In this document: piece by piece, positions 45,230 through 56,380 of the stretch
How the letters are laid out: each line of letters opens with the position of its first letter
Numbering within the stretch: the stretch's first letter is position 1
NCBI GenBank assembly: GCA_021018995.1
Contig: CM037590.1
Span: forward strand, 65,567,597 to 65,631,596
From: Chloranthus sessilifolius
Lineage: Eukaryota; Streptophyta; Magnoliopsida; Chloranthales; Chloranthaceae
Reading direction: 5' to 3'
DNA length: 64,000 nucleotides
Notes under the pieces: generated by a model
What the model was told of the DNA's origin: nothing
The model's input: only the letters and a program-made list of their open reading frames with translations
The model's database searches: none
Made by a program: the position numbers and the translations under genes

Positions 45230-46342
45230 CTTCCCTAGGCCTTCATAGTAATGCGTATGCAACTTCTTATTTTACTGATTGGATGCTACGATTGCACTCT
45301 TTGTCAGGCAAAGACACAATTGAAAAAAAATTTATGATTGCCTGGGCCATTTGGACTTGCAAAAATCAAATTAATCAAGGAAAGAGCTGCCTAAACATTC
45401 CCCTTATAGTAAAGGAAGCTGAAAACTACGTTACCGATTTTCAAAGAGCTAACTCTCTAGCCGCCACAACAACAATAATACCAATGCCAACTCTCTTAAA
45501 CGGTGGCAATCTCCTCCAATTAACACGTTCAAAGTTAATTGTGATAGGATATGGTGTAGTAACTCTAATTCCGGCGGCATTGGAATGACTGTCAGAAATG
45601 ATAGGGGATCTTTGGAATCCAACTAGCTTTGAAGCTTAACTTGCTAGAGAATACATGGAAATCTCATTATTGGGACACATAATCAAGGAGATTAAGCATC
45701 GGGTCAAAGAGTTTAGATCTTGCAAATGTTGGAAAAATTGAAATGTTGATCCGAAATAATACATGGAACCGGTTCGAGACACGAGAAATATCGCTGTCTT
45801 TAAACCAATATTTGCCCCCACCACTTAGACAAAGTGGTCACCAACAGGTTACCGACAAAATGGTTTCAGGATACAATGAATCAGCTGTGTATTCTTGTGA
45901 AAGATTTGGCGAATCCGATCACGCTATCCGAATACCAAATATTGCAAGAATGCTATGATCAAGACCTTTAAAGACATAACAAGAGAGAAGAAAGAAGACT
46001 CTTTTTGTGGTATGTAAAACAATAATTTTAGAGTCTTTAAATAGAAATCAAGTGGTGTGTTAATGCACCCTTTTCCTATGAAAAGGTGCTACATGCATCC
46101 CTTCGGAAAAGATACACCACTTTGGAAAGACACTTCTTTTGAAAAGACACAATACTTTGAAAAGACATAAATTATAAAACTCTTAAATATCTAACAACAA
46201 ATGCAACTTTGTTAACAGAGGCTCCAACTCTGTGGCTGATAGTTTGTCAAAAATAGGTTTAAATATTGAGCACTGTAATATTTGGTGTGGAGATGATGTC
46301 CCTTACCAAATCAAACTCTTTGTTGTAAATGATTTACTCTAA
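45230..46342 (+). pseudogene. LINE 3' fragment (zf-RVT tail and RNase H), 5'-truncated
   Basis: Plus strand: SNAYATSYFTDWMLRLHSL (about 45245), KKFMIAWAIWTCKNQINQGK (about 45325), then after a frameshift PPINTFKVNCDRIWCSNSNS and GIGMTVRNDRGS (about 45510-45615), the start of an RVT_3-type RNase H. It continues HIIKEIKHRVKEFRSCK (about 45680-45726), is interrupted by a solo LTR, and resumes CNFVNRGSNSVADSLSKIGL (about 46203-46262) to a stop at 46340. The catalytic NCDG motif reads NCDR. It is a different copy from the LINE at 6.8-33 kb, in the opposite orientation, and was truncated at its 5' end as is usual for LINEs. Confidence 0.85.
45727..46196 (+). mobile_element. Solo LTR inside the LINE RNase H (470 bp)
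   Basis: Starts TGTTGGAAAAATTG and ends AAATATCTAACA. Flanks are gcaaa (45722-45726) and acaaa (46197-46201), a 5 bp duplication with one mismatch. Excision restores FRSCKCNFVNRGSN in one frame. TATA-like CTTTAAATAG is at about 46034. The ends are of Copia type, but the orientation rests only on the TATA-like sequence. Confidence 0.8.
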
Positions 46343-47328
46343 TGCAATTTCCCGATTTCTTCTCAAAAAATTAAAAATCATATCTCAAAATATAATAGTC
46401 AATATAATTTACAATGAACTAAGATTAAAATTTAAACAGAGACTCCAACTCTATAAAGGTTTGCAAATCTATTCTTTTGAATAGAAATTTCATCCCAATT
46501 TCAATAATTCAATATTAAAAGTTACATCCTTAAATTATGCTACCAATTATAAAATTTACCAGGGATTCACAATTTTGATCATGTCATAAGACGATAATCA
46601 GGTCAATATCCACAAAGGACTGAAAAATGATGGAATGTTAACTTAGTCCATCTAGGACCAAATTAATTTAAGCCCAACAGTTCACGGATTACGTTCCTTT
46701 AAGTCAAAGGATACCTCAAAATAACCAAAAAGACCAAAAGAATATAAGTAGGAATGAGTGTGAGGGCTGAAAAAAAAACATATCAACCATGGTGCATACA
46801 TACAATCCCAAGATTACCCAATGAAACACAAGCCAGTGGGCCTAAAAAAAAATCTGAGCAAAAAAGGTTAGGTTATATTCCTTAACTTAAAGGTATATAA
46901 ACACAACTTGGTGTGTTGGTCCAAAACATGGGAATATAAATTAAATAAATGTTATAGAAAGAAATCCAAGTACCCCAACACAAGCCATAGGAAAAAGGAT
47001 GCTCATACTTTACACTAGGAATAATGTTTACATGATAAACATCCATGAGAAACCAAAATATATTTTTATGCTTTATTATAGAGGTTGTCAGGAGGTGGGG
47101 TTATAAGCCATAACAGCCATAGAATGCATGGTTTATGGACTTTAGTAACCGAAAACTTTGAAGATTTTCATTCTCATCTCTAAAATCAAAGAATAATCAC
47201 CAAGATAATTTTATTTTTCTTTTTACTTTATTATATAAAAAAATAGTCCTCATAAAAATAAAATGGTCAAAGATTTGATGCTTTGAATTGACCATTTTTA
47301 TTTATTTATGAAATATAATATGGGAGCA
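46343..47328. other. AT-rich stretch without a recognised gene
   Basis: About 1 kb with no long frame, no clear repeat ends and no recognised family. Confidence 0.45.
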
Positions 47329-47336
47329 CCATCTAA

Positions 47337-48193
47337 CATGGTGACAAACATCGCCGACACATTAAAAAAATTGGCGATAGTCTCTTATTTCTAGGATTTC
47401 GATCTATTCGACGGTTAGTCAGCCAAATCGCCGATTCGGCAATGAATCGGAGGGTCGGCGATTTGGCCGACTAAACCCCTTCTCAAAATAAAAAAAAAGG
47501 GTTTTAAGTTGAATAGAAAATAAAAAAAAAAGAGTTTTCTTTTGAGACTAGTAGCAACCACGATCGGCTCACAGCCATGAACAAACTCTGATTTTTTTTT
47601 TTTTATCTTGCTTCTTTTCTCTCATATTATTATTTTAAAAATGCTTATAGCCTAGTAGCCTAAAATAGCCTAATAGCCTACAAAGTAGCCTACATTTACT
47701 TACACGGCTGTTTATTTGGGTGTCTATTTTAATAAAATTAATGGTACATTATTTTTTGGGTGTTTATTTTAATGACATTAAAGGTACTTTTGGTGTTTAT
47801 TTTAATTTATTAAAGTGTGTTGTGTACTAATTATTTAATTTTTATAATTTCAATAATTATAGTTGATTATTCAATGCTTTATATAATGTTATCATGTTGA
47901 AACTTAAATTTGTGAAAAATGATTTATGATTAAAATCAGTATATACACATATATTTAAGAATTGATAAATGGTGAGTTGATATAATTTTTTGATACTTTA
48001 TACATCGTATTTTTAATATTTAAATGCATAAATATTAGTTTAAACCTTTTTCATATATATTTCTAATTTTTTAATATTTTTTTCATAATTCCCGATTTTT
48101 TCCCGATACTTATCCATTTTTCCCCGATTTTGTTGAAGTTTTCCGACTTTTCCCCTTGCCGATTCATTGCCGACTTGCCGATTTGTCACTATG
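47337..48193. repeat. hAT-like element, GTGACAAA-terminus family, GCCGATTCGGC word type (857 bp)
   Basis: Left end CATGGTGACAAACATCGCC and, inverted, right end CATAGTGACAAATCGGC. Flanking 8-mers ccatctaa (47329-47336) and ccatctag (48194-48201) match at 7 of 8. Both subterminal zones (47360-47475 and 48085-48185) are dense in TTGGCGATT, GCCGATTCGGC and CCGACTT words; the centre is AT-rich and non-coding. The terminal motif equals that of 50330-50682, whose words are different. Confidence 0.75.
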
Positions 48194-48201
48194 CCATCTA
48201 G

Positions 48202-48507
48202 AGTGCACCCCCTTTGAAGGTCATCTTTCTTTCTCCAAATCGCAGAAAGAAAGGGTTTCCTCATAATTTTTTTGGATAACATATAACTTATAGAAGCAAA
48301 AGAGAAGTTAAAAGATGGAGAGAAAGGATTCCATCTCTTTGAGGCTATAATCGCTTATAATGTGTACATACAAGTTTCGATGTTTCAATCAATCAAAGTC
48401 TATCAGTAGTTCTGATAAATTGTCGGATCTATCAAACCAACAGTCGAGAAGTTGCCATAAGATCTAGGCATATGATCAATTGAGACATCAAATCAATAAA
48501 TTATAAA

Positions 48508-48576
<69 letters not shown>

Positions 48577-49540
48577 CTACCTTATTGAAGAGATCATGAC
48601 TGTTGATTATACTTGATGTTGGATACACAATTCGAGCTTGTTCCTATGAAGAAGATGAATATGACTCTACTAACCTCTTTTCCTACACTCTCTTGATATT
48701 TAACATGATGAGTCATGTCCTGAGTAAGAATGTTGCTTTTTAAAGTATTCTAAAAAGATTGAGAATCACTTGTAAATCATGGAACTTTAAAATTTCCTTC
48801 AATTTCTGACCTTATCGTTCCAAGCAATTCAAATCCATGAGTTTACAAATTCTTAGTGTATCCGTGCCACATATAAAACACGAACTTTTGAGTTTTCAAA
48901 CAAAAGTTCTAACGCAAAACCGAACACTTTGTAACGTATCTTTATCTCATCAACAATATAAGATATTAAGGGATTGTCCTGTAATACATATCCATACATT
49001 ATTAGAGTTTTGAGTTCAAATTTTGACCAATAAGATTCAAAAGAACAGATGATGGAGACAATGAGGACTTTTAAATATAAATTAAAAAATCCTTAATCTC
49101 TCCTTCAAATCATCTAATCATGTCCGGGTTGACTTTAACCAATGTAATTAATAAGATTGTTTAGCTCACAGTTAGACTCTGTTAAAAGTGACTTTTCTAA
49201 TTTTCATGGCCTTAACATTATTAAAGTTGGCCTTTCATAGAATTGATGGGACCAAAGACTTGATGACTTCCATAAATTTTCATCATCCTACCAGTTGTGG
49301 AAGGTAGCTTTCGACAAGAATGATGAATAAAAAAGCCCTTCTTACTGTTGATAATCTTATGACAATAATGACACTCCAACAATCCTTACTTTGAATACAA
49401 TTGGTTCAACTCTGTAATAAAGTACCAATTTTAATAAATAACTATGCCATTAACATAAAGCAGATTGACACATGTTTGATCAACAAGTGACTCATCTATT
49501 GGATATTTCTTAGCAAAAAAAATCACTCCCATGTAATGGG
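48202..49540. other. Stretch without a recognised gene, with a compound microsatellite
   Basis: (CT)n at 48511-48540 runs directly into (AT)n at 48541-48572. The rest has only short frames and no recognised element ends. Confidence 0.5.
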
Positions 49541-49546
49541 GCCATT

Positions 49547-50181
49547 CAGCTCGACCCGGCATGATATTGTCCAATTTTGTCCCATAAGGCTCCCTTATTT
49601 TAAAACGCATCATACTTGAAAGGAAAGGGGCTCATTTATAACCCAGGTTGGACGAGTTTGCACGCCAATGTAGAAATAAAATATCTCATTAGGTGGGAAC
49701 ATAGTCACAAACCCTGGAGTCTCTAACCCTCTCCGGAGGCTCTGCTCCTCTCCCCTATTCGATTGTAGAGGCGTCTCGACTCTGATACTATTTGGGGTGA
49801 TCCAATCTGACCTGGTATCCTATTTGTCCAATTTAACCACACAAAGCTCCTTGCTTTTAAGCACGTCATACTTGAGAGAGAAGAGGCTCATTTATAGCCT
49901 AAGTTCTGGATAGGTTTGCAATTAATATGAGACTGAAGCATCCCATAGACAACTCCTGAATCTCAACTCCTCTCCCCACTTGATTGAAGAGTTATCCTTG
50001 ACTCTGATACCATGTGTGACGACCGAACCCGACTCGATATGATATTGTCTAATTCTACACAGGCTCACTGATTTTAAAACGCATCATACTTGAAAATGAA
50101 GAAGCTCAATTATAGCTCAGGTTCAAAACAAGTTTGCAACTAATGTGGGATTAAAGTATCCCATTAGGTGGGAAAAGAACA
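49547..50181 (-). mobile_element. TRIM array with three LTRs and two tiny internal regions
   Basis: On the minus strand, LTR 1 is 50181-50013 (starts TGTTCTTTTCCCACC, ends TCGTCACACA), then PBS TGGTATCAGAGTC (50012-50000) and about 48 bp of interior. LTR 2 is 49951-49791 (starts TGTCTATGGGATGC), then TAGTATCAGAGTC (49790-49778) and about 70 bp of interior. LTR 3 is 49707 to about 49547 (starts TGACTATGTTCCCACC). Each LTR has TATAAATGAGC or close (TATAATTGAGC), TTTCAAGTATGA or close, and AATTGGACAATATCAT or close. No coding capacity. The units are diverged, so this is an old tandem LTR-internal-LTR-internal-LTR structure. A target duplication is not clear. Confidence 0.75.
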
Positions 50182-50329
50182 TTCCATAGCAGGAACGCGC
50201 CCTATTTAAATTTCCGGAGTGGGGTGTGGGGTCCTCTGGTCATGATCGTATTCCTCTAAATTCTCTTCAAAATTTCAAAAATCTCTCCTAATCCCCTAGG
50301 TTATTGCTCCCTTTTCTTATGCTTACATG

Positions 50330-50682
50330 CATAGTGACAAATTTTGTTTTCAGCAATATTTCCGTGGGGGTCATTTCGATTCGTTTCAGAAAAATTTCAA
50401 GAGAATTTGGGAGAGTACAAAAATCATTTATATATAAAATATAATTAGTATTTATAAAACCTCTACCTTTAATTTTTTATTTTTTTATTTTGATAGATCT
50501 ACCTCTTATTTTTAAATCGACTAAAATTTTAAAAAAAAAAATCATTTGTTTGGATGAAATTTCGTTAGTTGCGCAAATTTAATGAAATTGTGAAACTAAC
50601 GAAATTTCGGAGAAAATCGAAATTTTGGCGAAAGTTTCGGCTGACCCTGTTTCGGTGAATTTGGGAGAAATTTGTCACTATT
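50330..50682. repeat. hAT-like element, GTGACAAA-terminus family, GAAATTTCGGC word type (353 bp)
   Basis: Left end CATAGTGACAAATTTTG and, inverted, right end AATAGTGACAAATTTCTCC. Flanks cttacatg (50322-50329) and ctcacatg (50683-50690) match at 7 of 8, fitting an 8 bp duplication. The interior has GAAATTTCGGAG, CGAAATTTTGGCG and AAAGTTTCGGCTGACCC words. It is the second copy of the element at 297-610. Confidence 0.75.
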
Positions 50683-50739
50683 CTCACATGTAGAGCATAT
50701 TTATTTCTTTATTCTATTAGTAGATATAAGATATAAAGT

Positions 50740-50860
50740 TTTTAAGCTTGGCCCATACAGGGTTAAAGCATGTGCCGTTGCCCTTGTTTTGGGCCGATCC
50801 GGTGGGAAAACGGGCGGGCCAACCCATTGACCGCGTTGCTAGTCCGAGCATATCAAAAGT
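50740..50860. repeat. Short GGGCCGATCC/GGGCGGGCC word cluster
   Basis: Contains GGGCCGATCCGGTGGG, GGGCGGGCCAACCC and TTGACCGCG, similar in style to hAT subterminal words elsewhere in the window. No termini seen. Confidence 0.25.
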
Positions 50861-50879
50861 TACCCCGTTAAAAAAAAAT

Positions 50880-51130
50880 GGATACATCAGTCATTAAACG
50901 AAGTTAGAAGGGTATTCCAGTGAGTTGAAAATAATTATTCCGATTGTACCCTCGTCGTTTTTAAACCCGCAGCCCACCTCCATTTTCATTTCTATTTCTC
51001 TTTTTCTTCTTCTTCGCGCTCTCAAAAATCTTACCTTTGATTTTCTCTGCCTTCTTCTCAACGCGCAAGTAATCTTTCTCTACGACTGTATTCATCTTAA
51101 ATTTATTCTTGGTTTACTTTAATCCACACA
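50880..51130 (+). promoter_or_regulatory. Leader-like pyrimidine-rich stretch, possible host 5' UTR
   Basis: CTATTTCTCTTTTTCTTCTTC followed by GCGCTCTC at 50990-51025 and GCCTTCTTCTCAACGCGCAAG|TAATC at about 51048-51075, with AAACCCTAA at 51132, look like a plant 5' leader followed by a possible intron donor. No coding exon is recognised downstream, so a non-coding transcript, a dead gene or chance composition are all possible. Confidence 0.25.
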
Positions 51131-51281
51131 CTAAACCCTAATTTCGAAATTTATGCTAATTTCCCATAAATTTTGCTGGCTCGAATTTGCTCCTTTTGTT
51201 TAGAATTGATGTTTGATGAATTGTGTTTTTAATTTTTCGATTCGATGTTACCGCAACAATTTCTTGTTTGCCTAATCTGTG

Positions 51282-51282
<1 letters not shown>

Positions 51283-51358
<76 letters not shown>

Positions 51359-51371
51359 CTATTTTGGTTTT

Positions 51372-51409
<38 letters not shown>

Positions 51410-51424
51410 TATTATTATTATTAT
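51283..51424. repeat. Compound microsatellite: (AT)n, T-run, (TTA)n
   Basis: AT from about 51283 to 51342, a run of T to about 51358, then TTA repeats from about 51375 to 51424. The open frame across it is repeat-encoded (alternating I and Y) and not a gene. Confidence 0.95.
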
Positions 51425-53240
51425 GAGGTTGTTAATTCTCTGAGTTATGTGATGGTGCTTATTCCCATCAAAGAAGATAGTGCCACACATGTTTACTAGC
51501 AATTGATGAATGTTAGCTTCTATCCCGATCGTCAAATTGATGTACTACCTTTGGGATGATTAATGCTAGTATATATTGACCTGATTGGATATTTCAATTG
51601 TTCTATCGATTTCTTGTTTTTGAACGGTTTAAATGACGAGCTGATGCATGGTAACCGACCTGTGCATAGTATGTTATGTACGGAAATTTTGTAAACGTGG
51701 CACTGCACTTTTCATCAAGTGGACGAGTCGATGCAGAGTACACTACATTAGATCAACCATGCTCAAAGTTTCATCGAAAATGCATCTCTATTGTGTGATT
51801 AAGAGCAGTCAAACGCCATAAATGGTTATATCCAAAAAATGTTTTAGCCGCTTGTTTATAGAGTTTAAACGCACACAAAGGAGATGCAATTTTTATGAAA
51901 TCCTCAGTCATGGTTGGTCGAATAATCATCTACTTTGCATAAGGTGGTACCACCTGATAAAACATGCATCCACGTGCGGAAACTAGTGTCCTTGCATAAT
52001 CTAGATTATTCACGGGTTGGTTTCCATATACCAGCTCTTGTATAATTGTGTGTTGGTCCACACAAAATATTATTGATGAATACTTTGGTTTACCTGATTT
52101 GTGTCTGTGGGATGGCTTAACAAGAGATGAGTGATCGATTGGATGGTTCTAATCACTCAAAAAGCATCCATTGGTGGATAGTGTTGTGGGCATTAGCATG
52201 TTTGATGGTGTTACTTACAGTGCTTTTTAGATTGTATTTTGGTGGTTGATTTCAGTTGGATTTTGGTTGCCATATAATATTCTTTTCAGTTATGATTTGT
52301 TTGGATAAATATTGGAAAATTCAAAGAATTGATTTTCGTGGATTCTGGTCTTACTGGAATCCAAAAGATTTATGGTTTCTGCTGTTTGGATAGTCTGTCT
52401 ATCAGTCTGGAAAATGTGCGGAAAATTAAAGATTTATGGTTTCTGCTGTTTGGATAGTCTGTCTATCAGTCTGGAAAATGTGCTGAAAATTAGAATCCAG
52501 TGTTTGGCTAAGTCATCTGGAGTCCAAGCTAATATTTCCGCGTCCATATTGAATTAACAAAACATCCAAGTTCAAGCTTGCATGTAGGGTGTCATATGAT
52601 TACATACATACCAAGAAAAGGACTATAAAGAGTAAAAGAATAATAAATAACAAAGCTCCATGACCATCTTGAACCAATATAATCTCCATGGCCATCTCAG
52701 GCAGTTTTATCATCAAGAATTATATTTTCCAATAGGAACTTAGCTTCTATACCTAAAGAAGTGTTCTTGTGCAACTTAGCTTCAATAGGAACTGCGCATG
52801 GCATTCCCATGTATCATAGATGTTAGGTCAGAGTCAACGAGTATAACATTATATGCTGGCATTGAATAGACCGTGCAATGCTAAATTACATAGAGAATAT
52901 AAAAATAGTTCCTGTTTATTCACACCATCAAGCCAAATAACAAACTATAGCATACACAAAAACATGTAAACCCTATAACAAAACAAAATGTAAGCCACCA
53001 TACAAATGTTCCATCATACTAGAAAAATGATTATAAACAGCCATACCTACCATAGTCACAAACACAAAAAACATAAAATGACAGTTGTCCCACAGTACTT
53101 GCCTATAAAAAAAAAAAATGTGCCACAACATATTAAAATAACAATTGATGGTTTAATATGATAAAGCGGCATGCCAACCATCAAGTAAAGAACACAACCA
53201 AGCCTTGTTAAACTTCGTCGAAATGATCCAAACCTCGAGC
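51425..53240. other. Stretch without a recognised gene; contains one tandem duplication
   Basis: A 64 bp unit is repeated head to tail at 52366-52429 and 52430-52493 (AGATTTATGGTTTCTGCTG to GAAAATTA). Otherwise I see no repeat ends and no protein family. Sequence complexity is higher than in the transposon-rich parts. Confidence 0.5.
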
Positions 53241-53244
53241 ACTT

Positions 53245-53665
53245 TCATTTCATTACGTACCATGATACAACCTCAAGATTTGCTCCCAAGTCAAAGCATT
53301 CCACCACCTCTACGGTTTGCATCAACAGTCCTGATCTCGAGAAAGCATTATCAAATTTGAGCATACGGGCCAACCTATCGACTTCTGTCACCAAATTTTC
53401 ATAATTTTCTCCCTTAGTTTCTTTTTGGTTCATCCTACGTTGCAGCCTATGCACACTCGTTATTGCATACTCCAACCTAGTGGGCACCTCGGTTGCCCTA
53501 CCCATAGACTTTGGAGTTTGCATATCTTCATTCCCCAACTTTACATCAATGGATTCCATATCTGGATAATTGTCTCTTGATTGCTCCAATAATTGCATGC
53601 TTTTCAGTAGTGGTGCCTTAAACCTTTCGATTCTTTTATTTCTGACTGAAAGTTCATAATGTGGA
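53245..53665 (-). CDS. Unrecognised open reading frame, possible exon
   Basis: On the minus strand the frame is open from about 53665 (HYELSVRNKRIERFKAPLLK) through the first methionine at 53598 to a stop at 53245, giving at least 117 residues. It is charged and partly helical-looking (LEYAITSVHRLQRRMNQKET, ENLVTEVDRLARML), which could form a coiled coil. I do not recognise the family. Against chance: no low complexity and an open frame upstream of the ATG. For chance: no splice or promoter evidence, and repeats lie upstream. Minus-strand pyrimidine repeats at 54373-54437 would suit a leader. Confidence 0.3.
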
Positions 53666-53956
53666 CTAGCAGCAGTTCAAAACCAAATTGATCATAAATC
53701 TATAAGGAGCCCAATTAATCATTGGACAAGGGTCTATATTTTACATGAAAAAGTGCATTGATAAAACAATTAGATTGCTCAATCAGAGCAATTTTGAGCT
53801 CATTAATATGGGCATGGTTAATATCCATGTGGATGTTTTGCATCAATGTATACAAATCTATATTAAAATAGACATGCTTTAGAACTCAGCCAAATTCTGT
53901 ATCATATTTATACACCGTAAACCCTAAAAAGGTTCATAAAACTTAGTTTCATATCA

Positions 53957-54300
53957 GAAAAGAGACCAACACTTGAAGGGGTCTCCATCACTGCTCGATT
54001 GATGATCAACGAGATGTGGGGTGAGCACTGACTCCATTGTAGGCGATGATTTACAACCCCTCATCACCGTCCATTCTCAATTTAGGCGATGATCTAAGCA
54101 CTATTGTCAAATTGAAAAAGAGACCAATAAATGAAGAGGTCTCCATCACCATGTGATTGACGATGATGAGAGGTGAACATCGACTCCATTTTCGGCAATG
54201 GTACCCAGCCCGCCATCACCATCCAATCACAAATCAACTGGTAAGCTCTAACATCATTGTAGGCGATGATTCCCAATCCCCACCACACAATCACCGTCCG
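53957..54300. repeat. Two-and-a-half-copy tandem repeat, about 158 bp unit
   Basis: AAAAGAGACCAACACTTGAAG followed by GGGTCTCCATCAC at 53957 recurs at 54115 (AAAAGAGACCAATAAATGAAG). TGTAGGCGATGAT recurs at about 54036 and 54259, and TCACCGTCC at about 54064 and 54290. Units are moderately diverged. Confidence 0.75.
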
Positions 54301-54367
54301 ATCATGAATCGATTAATTTTTTAGGGATTCTTGTGATTTCTGAGTGGTTGCACGCACACAAACACAA

Positions 54368-54372
<5 letters not shown>

Positions 54373-54437
<65 letters not shown>
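54373..54437. repeat. (GA)n microsatellite
   Basis: About 64 bp of GA after a short CA-rich run. On the minus strand this is a CT tract. Confidence 0.95.
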
Positions 54438-54438
<1 letters not shown>

Positions 54439-54439
54439 G

Positions 54440-55349
54440 GTCACTCCCCGCAACTAAGGTCAATGGCTTCGAGTTGCTGTAGAAAAGTTGAGATTATTTG
54501 TTAGAGTTAGCGAGTCGAGATAGTGAGATCGCTCGTCACTTGATCACTGAAGTTTTGCAAGTTAGAGAGAAAGAGGATGTAGGCTTTTGGTTAGGATAAA
54601 GGAGGACTCGGGATATGGAGAGTGTTTATTGTTTCCAAGAGCTGTATTCATTAAATTTAGGGGTTTAGTTGGATTTATCGAATCTAAAAGCTTAAAAAAA
54701 TGGGTTATTTTTAGACCCACTTTTCTGACTTATTATTCCTTTGAAATGGTGGATTCCTTTGAAATCCAAATCCGAGGGTTAGGATTATGAATAAATCCCC
54801 AATGTCAAACACTTCCAATGACTGGATAGTATGAATTGTCCAAGTGGCATTAGAGAGATATGAGCTTACACCAGTGTGTAATTGTTTAGCCACACCCAAA
54901 ATCCATACATATTGGATAAGAGTATCTAATAGGGCATGTTCTTTGTCTGGACTGGATGATTTACCGAGTCTCACTTCTTTGTTGTATCATGAGTGGACTT
55001 AACTGAATTTTTACTGTTAGATTTAGTTATTTTTCAATGGGATGGACCTAATTGCTATTTGAAATGAGTTTTTAATCATATTTTCCTTTATTTTATGATG
55101 GGAAACAACTGCTTTGGACATGCACTTTAATATGTACGGATTGTAATACTAATTGGGGGGGGAGGGGTGTGCATTTTCTTCATATGAAGGATTTGTACTC
55201 ATGGTCGCATTGGGTTGATTGTAAGAAGGGAGAACAATTTCTTTGGGACTCCATTTTGAGGCTTTTCATTTATGAATTTCAGTGATCTGGGTAAATTTAA
55301 AATATCATCTTCTTTCTTTCACCTGACCTAACCTTAATCCTTGCTATCT
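54440..55349. other. Stretch without a recognised gene
   Basis: Short frames on both strands only. A G-run GGGGGGGGAGGGG lies at about 55155-55168. Confidence 0.4.
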
Positions 55350-55493
55350 AACCCTATTCTATCAACCCTAAAAGACATTCGGAAATCAAGTTTATATCAG
55401 AGCGACCGTTCTCGACTCCCTAACCCTATTCTATCAACCCTAAAAGACATTCGGATATCAAGTTTATATCAGAGTGACCGTTCTCGACTCCTG
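55350..55493 (+). repeat. 72 bp tandem duplication
   Basis: AACCCTATTCTATCAACCC, then AAAAGACATTCGG, then GACCGTTCTCGACTCC occurs twice, starting at 55350 and 55422, with very few differences. It looks recent. Confidence 0.9.
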
Positions 55494-56380
55494 ACGTCAT
55501 CCTCACCCTGTTGATGCTGGCACGACGTCATGTTGACTTCGAATGACCAAAAGGTGGCCACCATCTTGGCCAATATTTTGTCCTCTACAACTTTCATTCT
55601 TAAAAGTTTTCTCATTTGGAGAGATTATATGTGAGTTTTGAAGGCTTCTTTTTGATAGAAGTTTCTATACTTGATTCACTTATTTCCAAGCTCCTATTTT
55701 CTGTGCCACTTGGAGAAATGCTTGGAGGTAAAGAGTTGCTTCAGCTTTCCCCCAAAACATTTTGATTATAATCTTTTGAAGTTTTATAGCTGATTGAGTG
55801 AGATCTATTACTTTTCCTCCGTGCATGACTTGCTTGATACATTGTTCTTTTGTGCCACTTGATGCAACAATTGGTGGTATGGTGCAACTTCGTTTTTCCA
55901 TTTGGAACCTATATCCGTGATGATTTAATGTTTCAAGTGGATTCAATCAGTTGAAACTGTAAATTGGTTCTTGGTTTTCCATGTTTTGGCAGTTCTCTGT
56001 TTAACTGCAAATTGGTTCTGGTTTTCCATTGTTTGATAGTTCTCAGGTCGATACATTAAATTATCGACCCATATATTTTTGTCAAGGCCAGAATCTCATG
56101 TAAGGTCGATACATTAACCCGGATATAGAATAAGTCAAGACATTTTTTTCCTGAACATAACTACATGTGACTATCATATTGCAGAGGTATCGGTAATGTG
56201 TTGGCCGATGTATACCAAGGTGTGGTCCGGAAACAACACGTATCGGTTTTCGTGTTGGACGACATCTACCAGAAAACCGAGATTTTTACCCATGTTTTCT
56301 ACTAAGACCTTATAAACAAAAAAGCAAGAAATTACCAAATGTAAATATCTTCATTTATAACAGTCACAGATATATGGATA
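55494..56380. other. Stretch with an unrecognised minus-strand frame and a few TATCGG words
   Basis: The minus strand is open over 55680-55946 (88 residues, with SGTKEQCIKQVMHGGKVIDL) without a recognised family. TGGCCGATG and ACGTATCGG at 56200-56250 recall the words at 6568-6814. No element ends found. Confidence 0.35.

Noticed and set aside
51245-51499. 84-residue frame with long I/Y runs
   Set aside because: It is translated from AT and TTA microsatellites.
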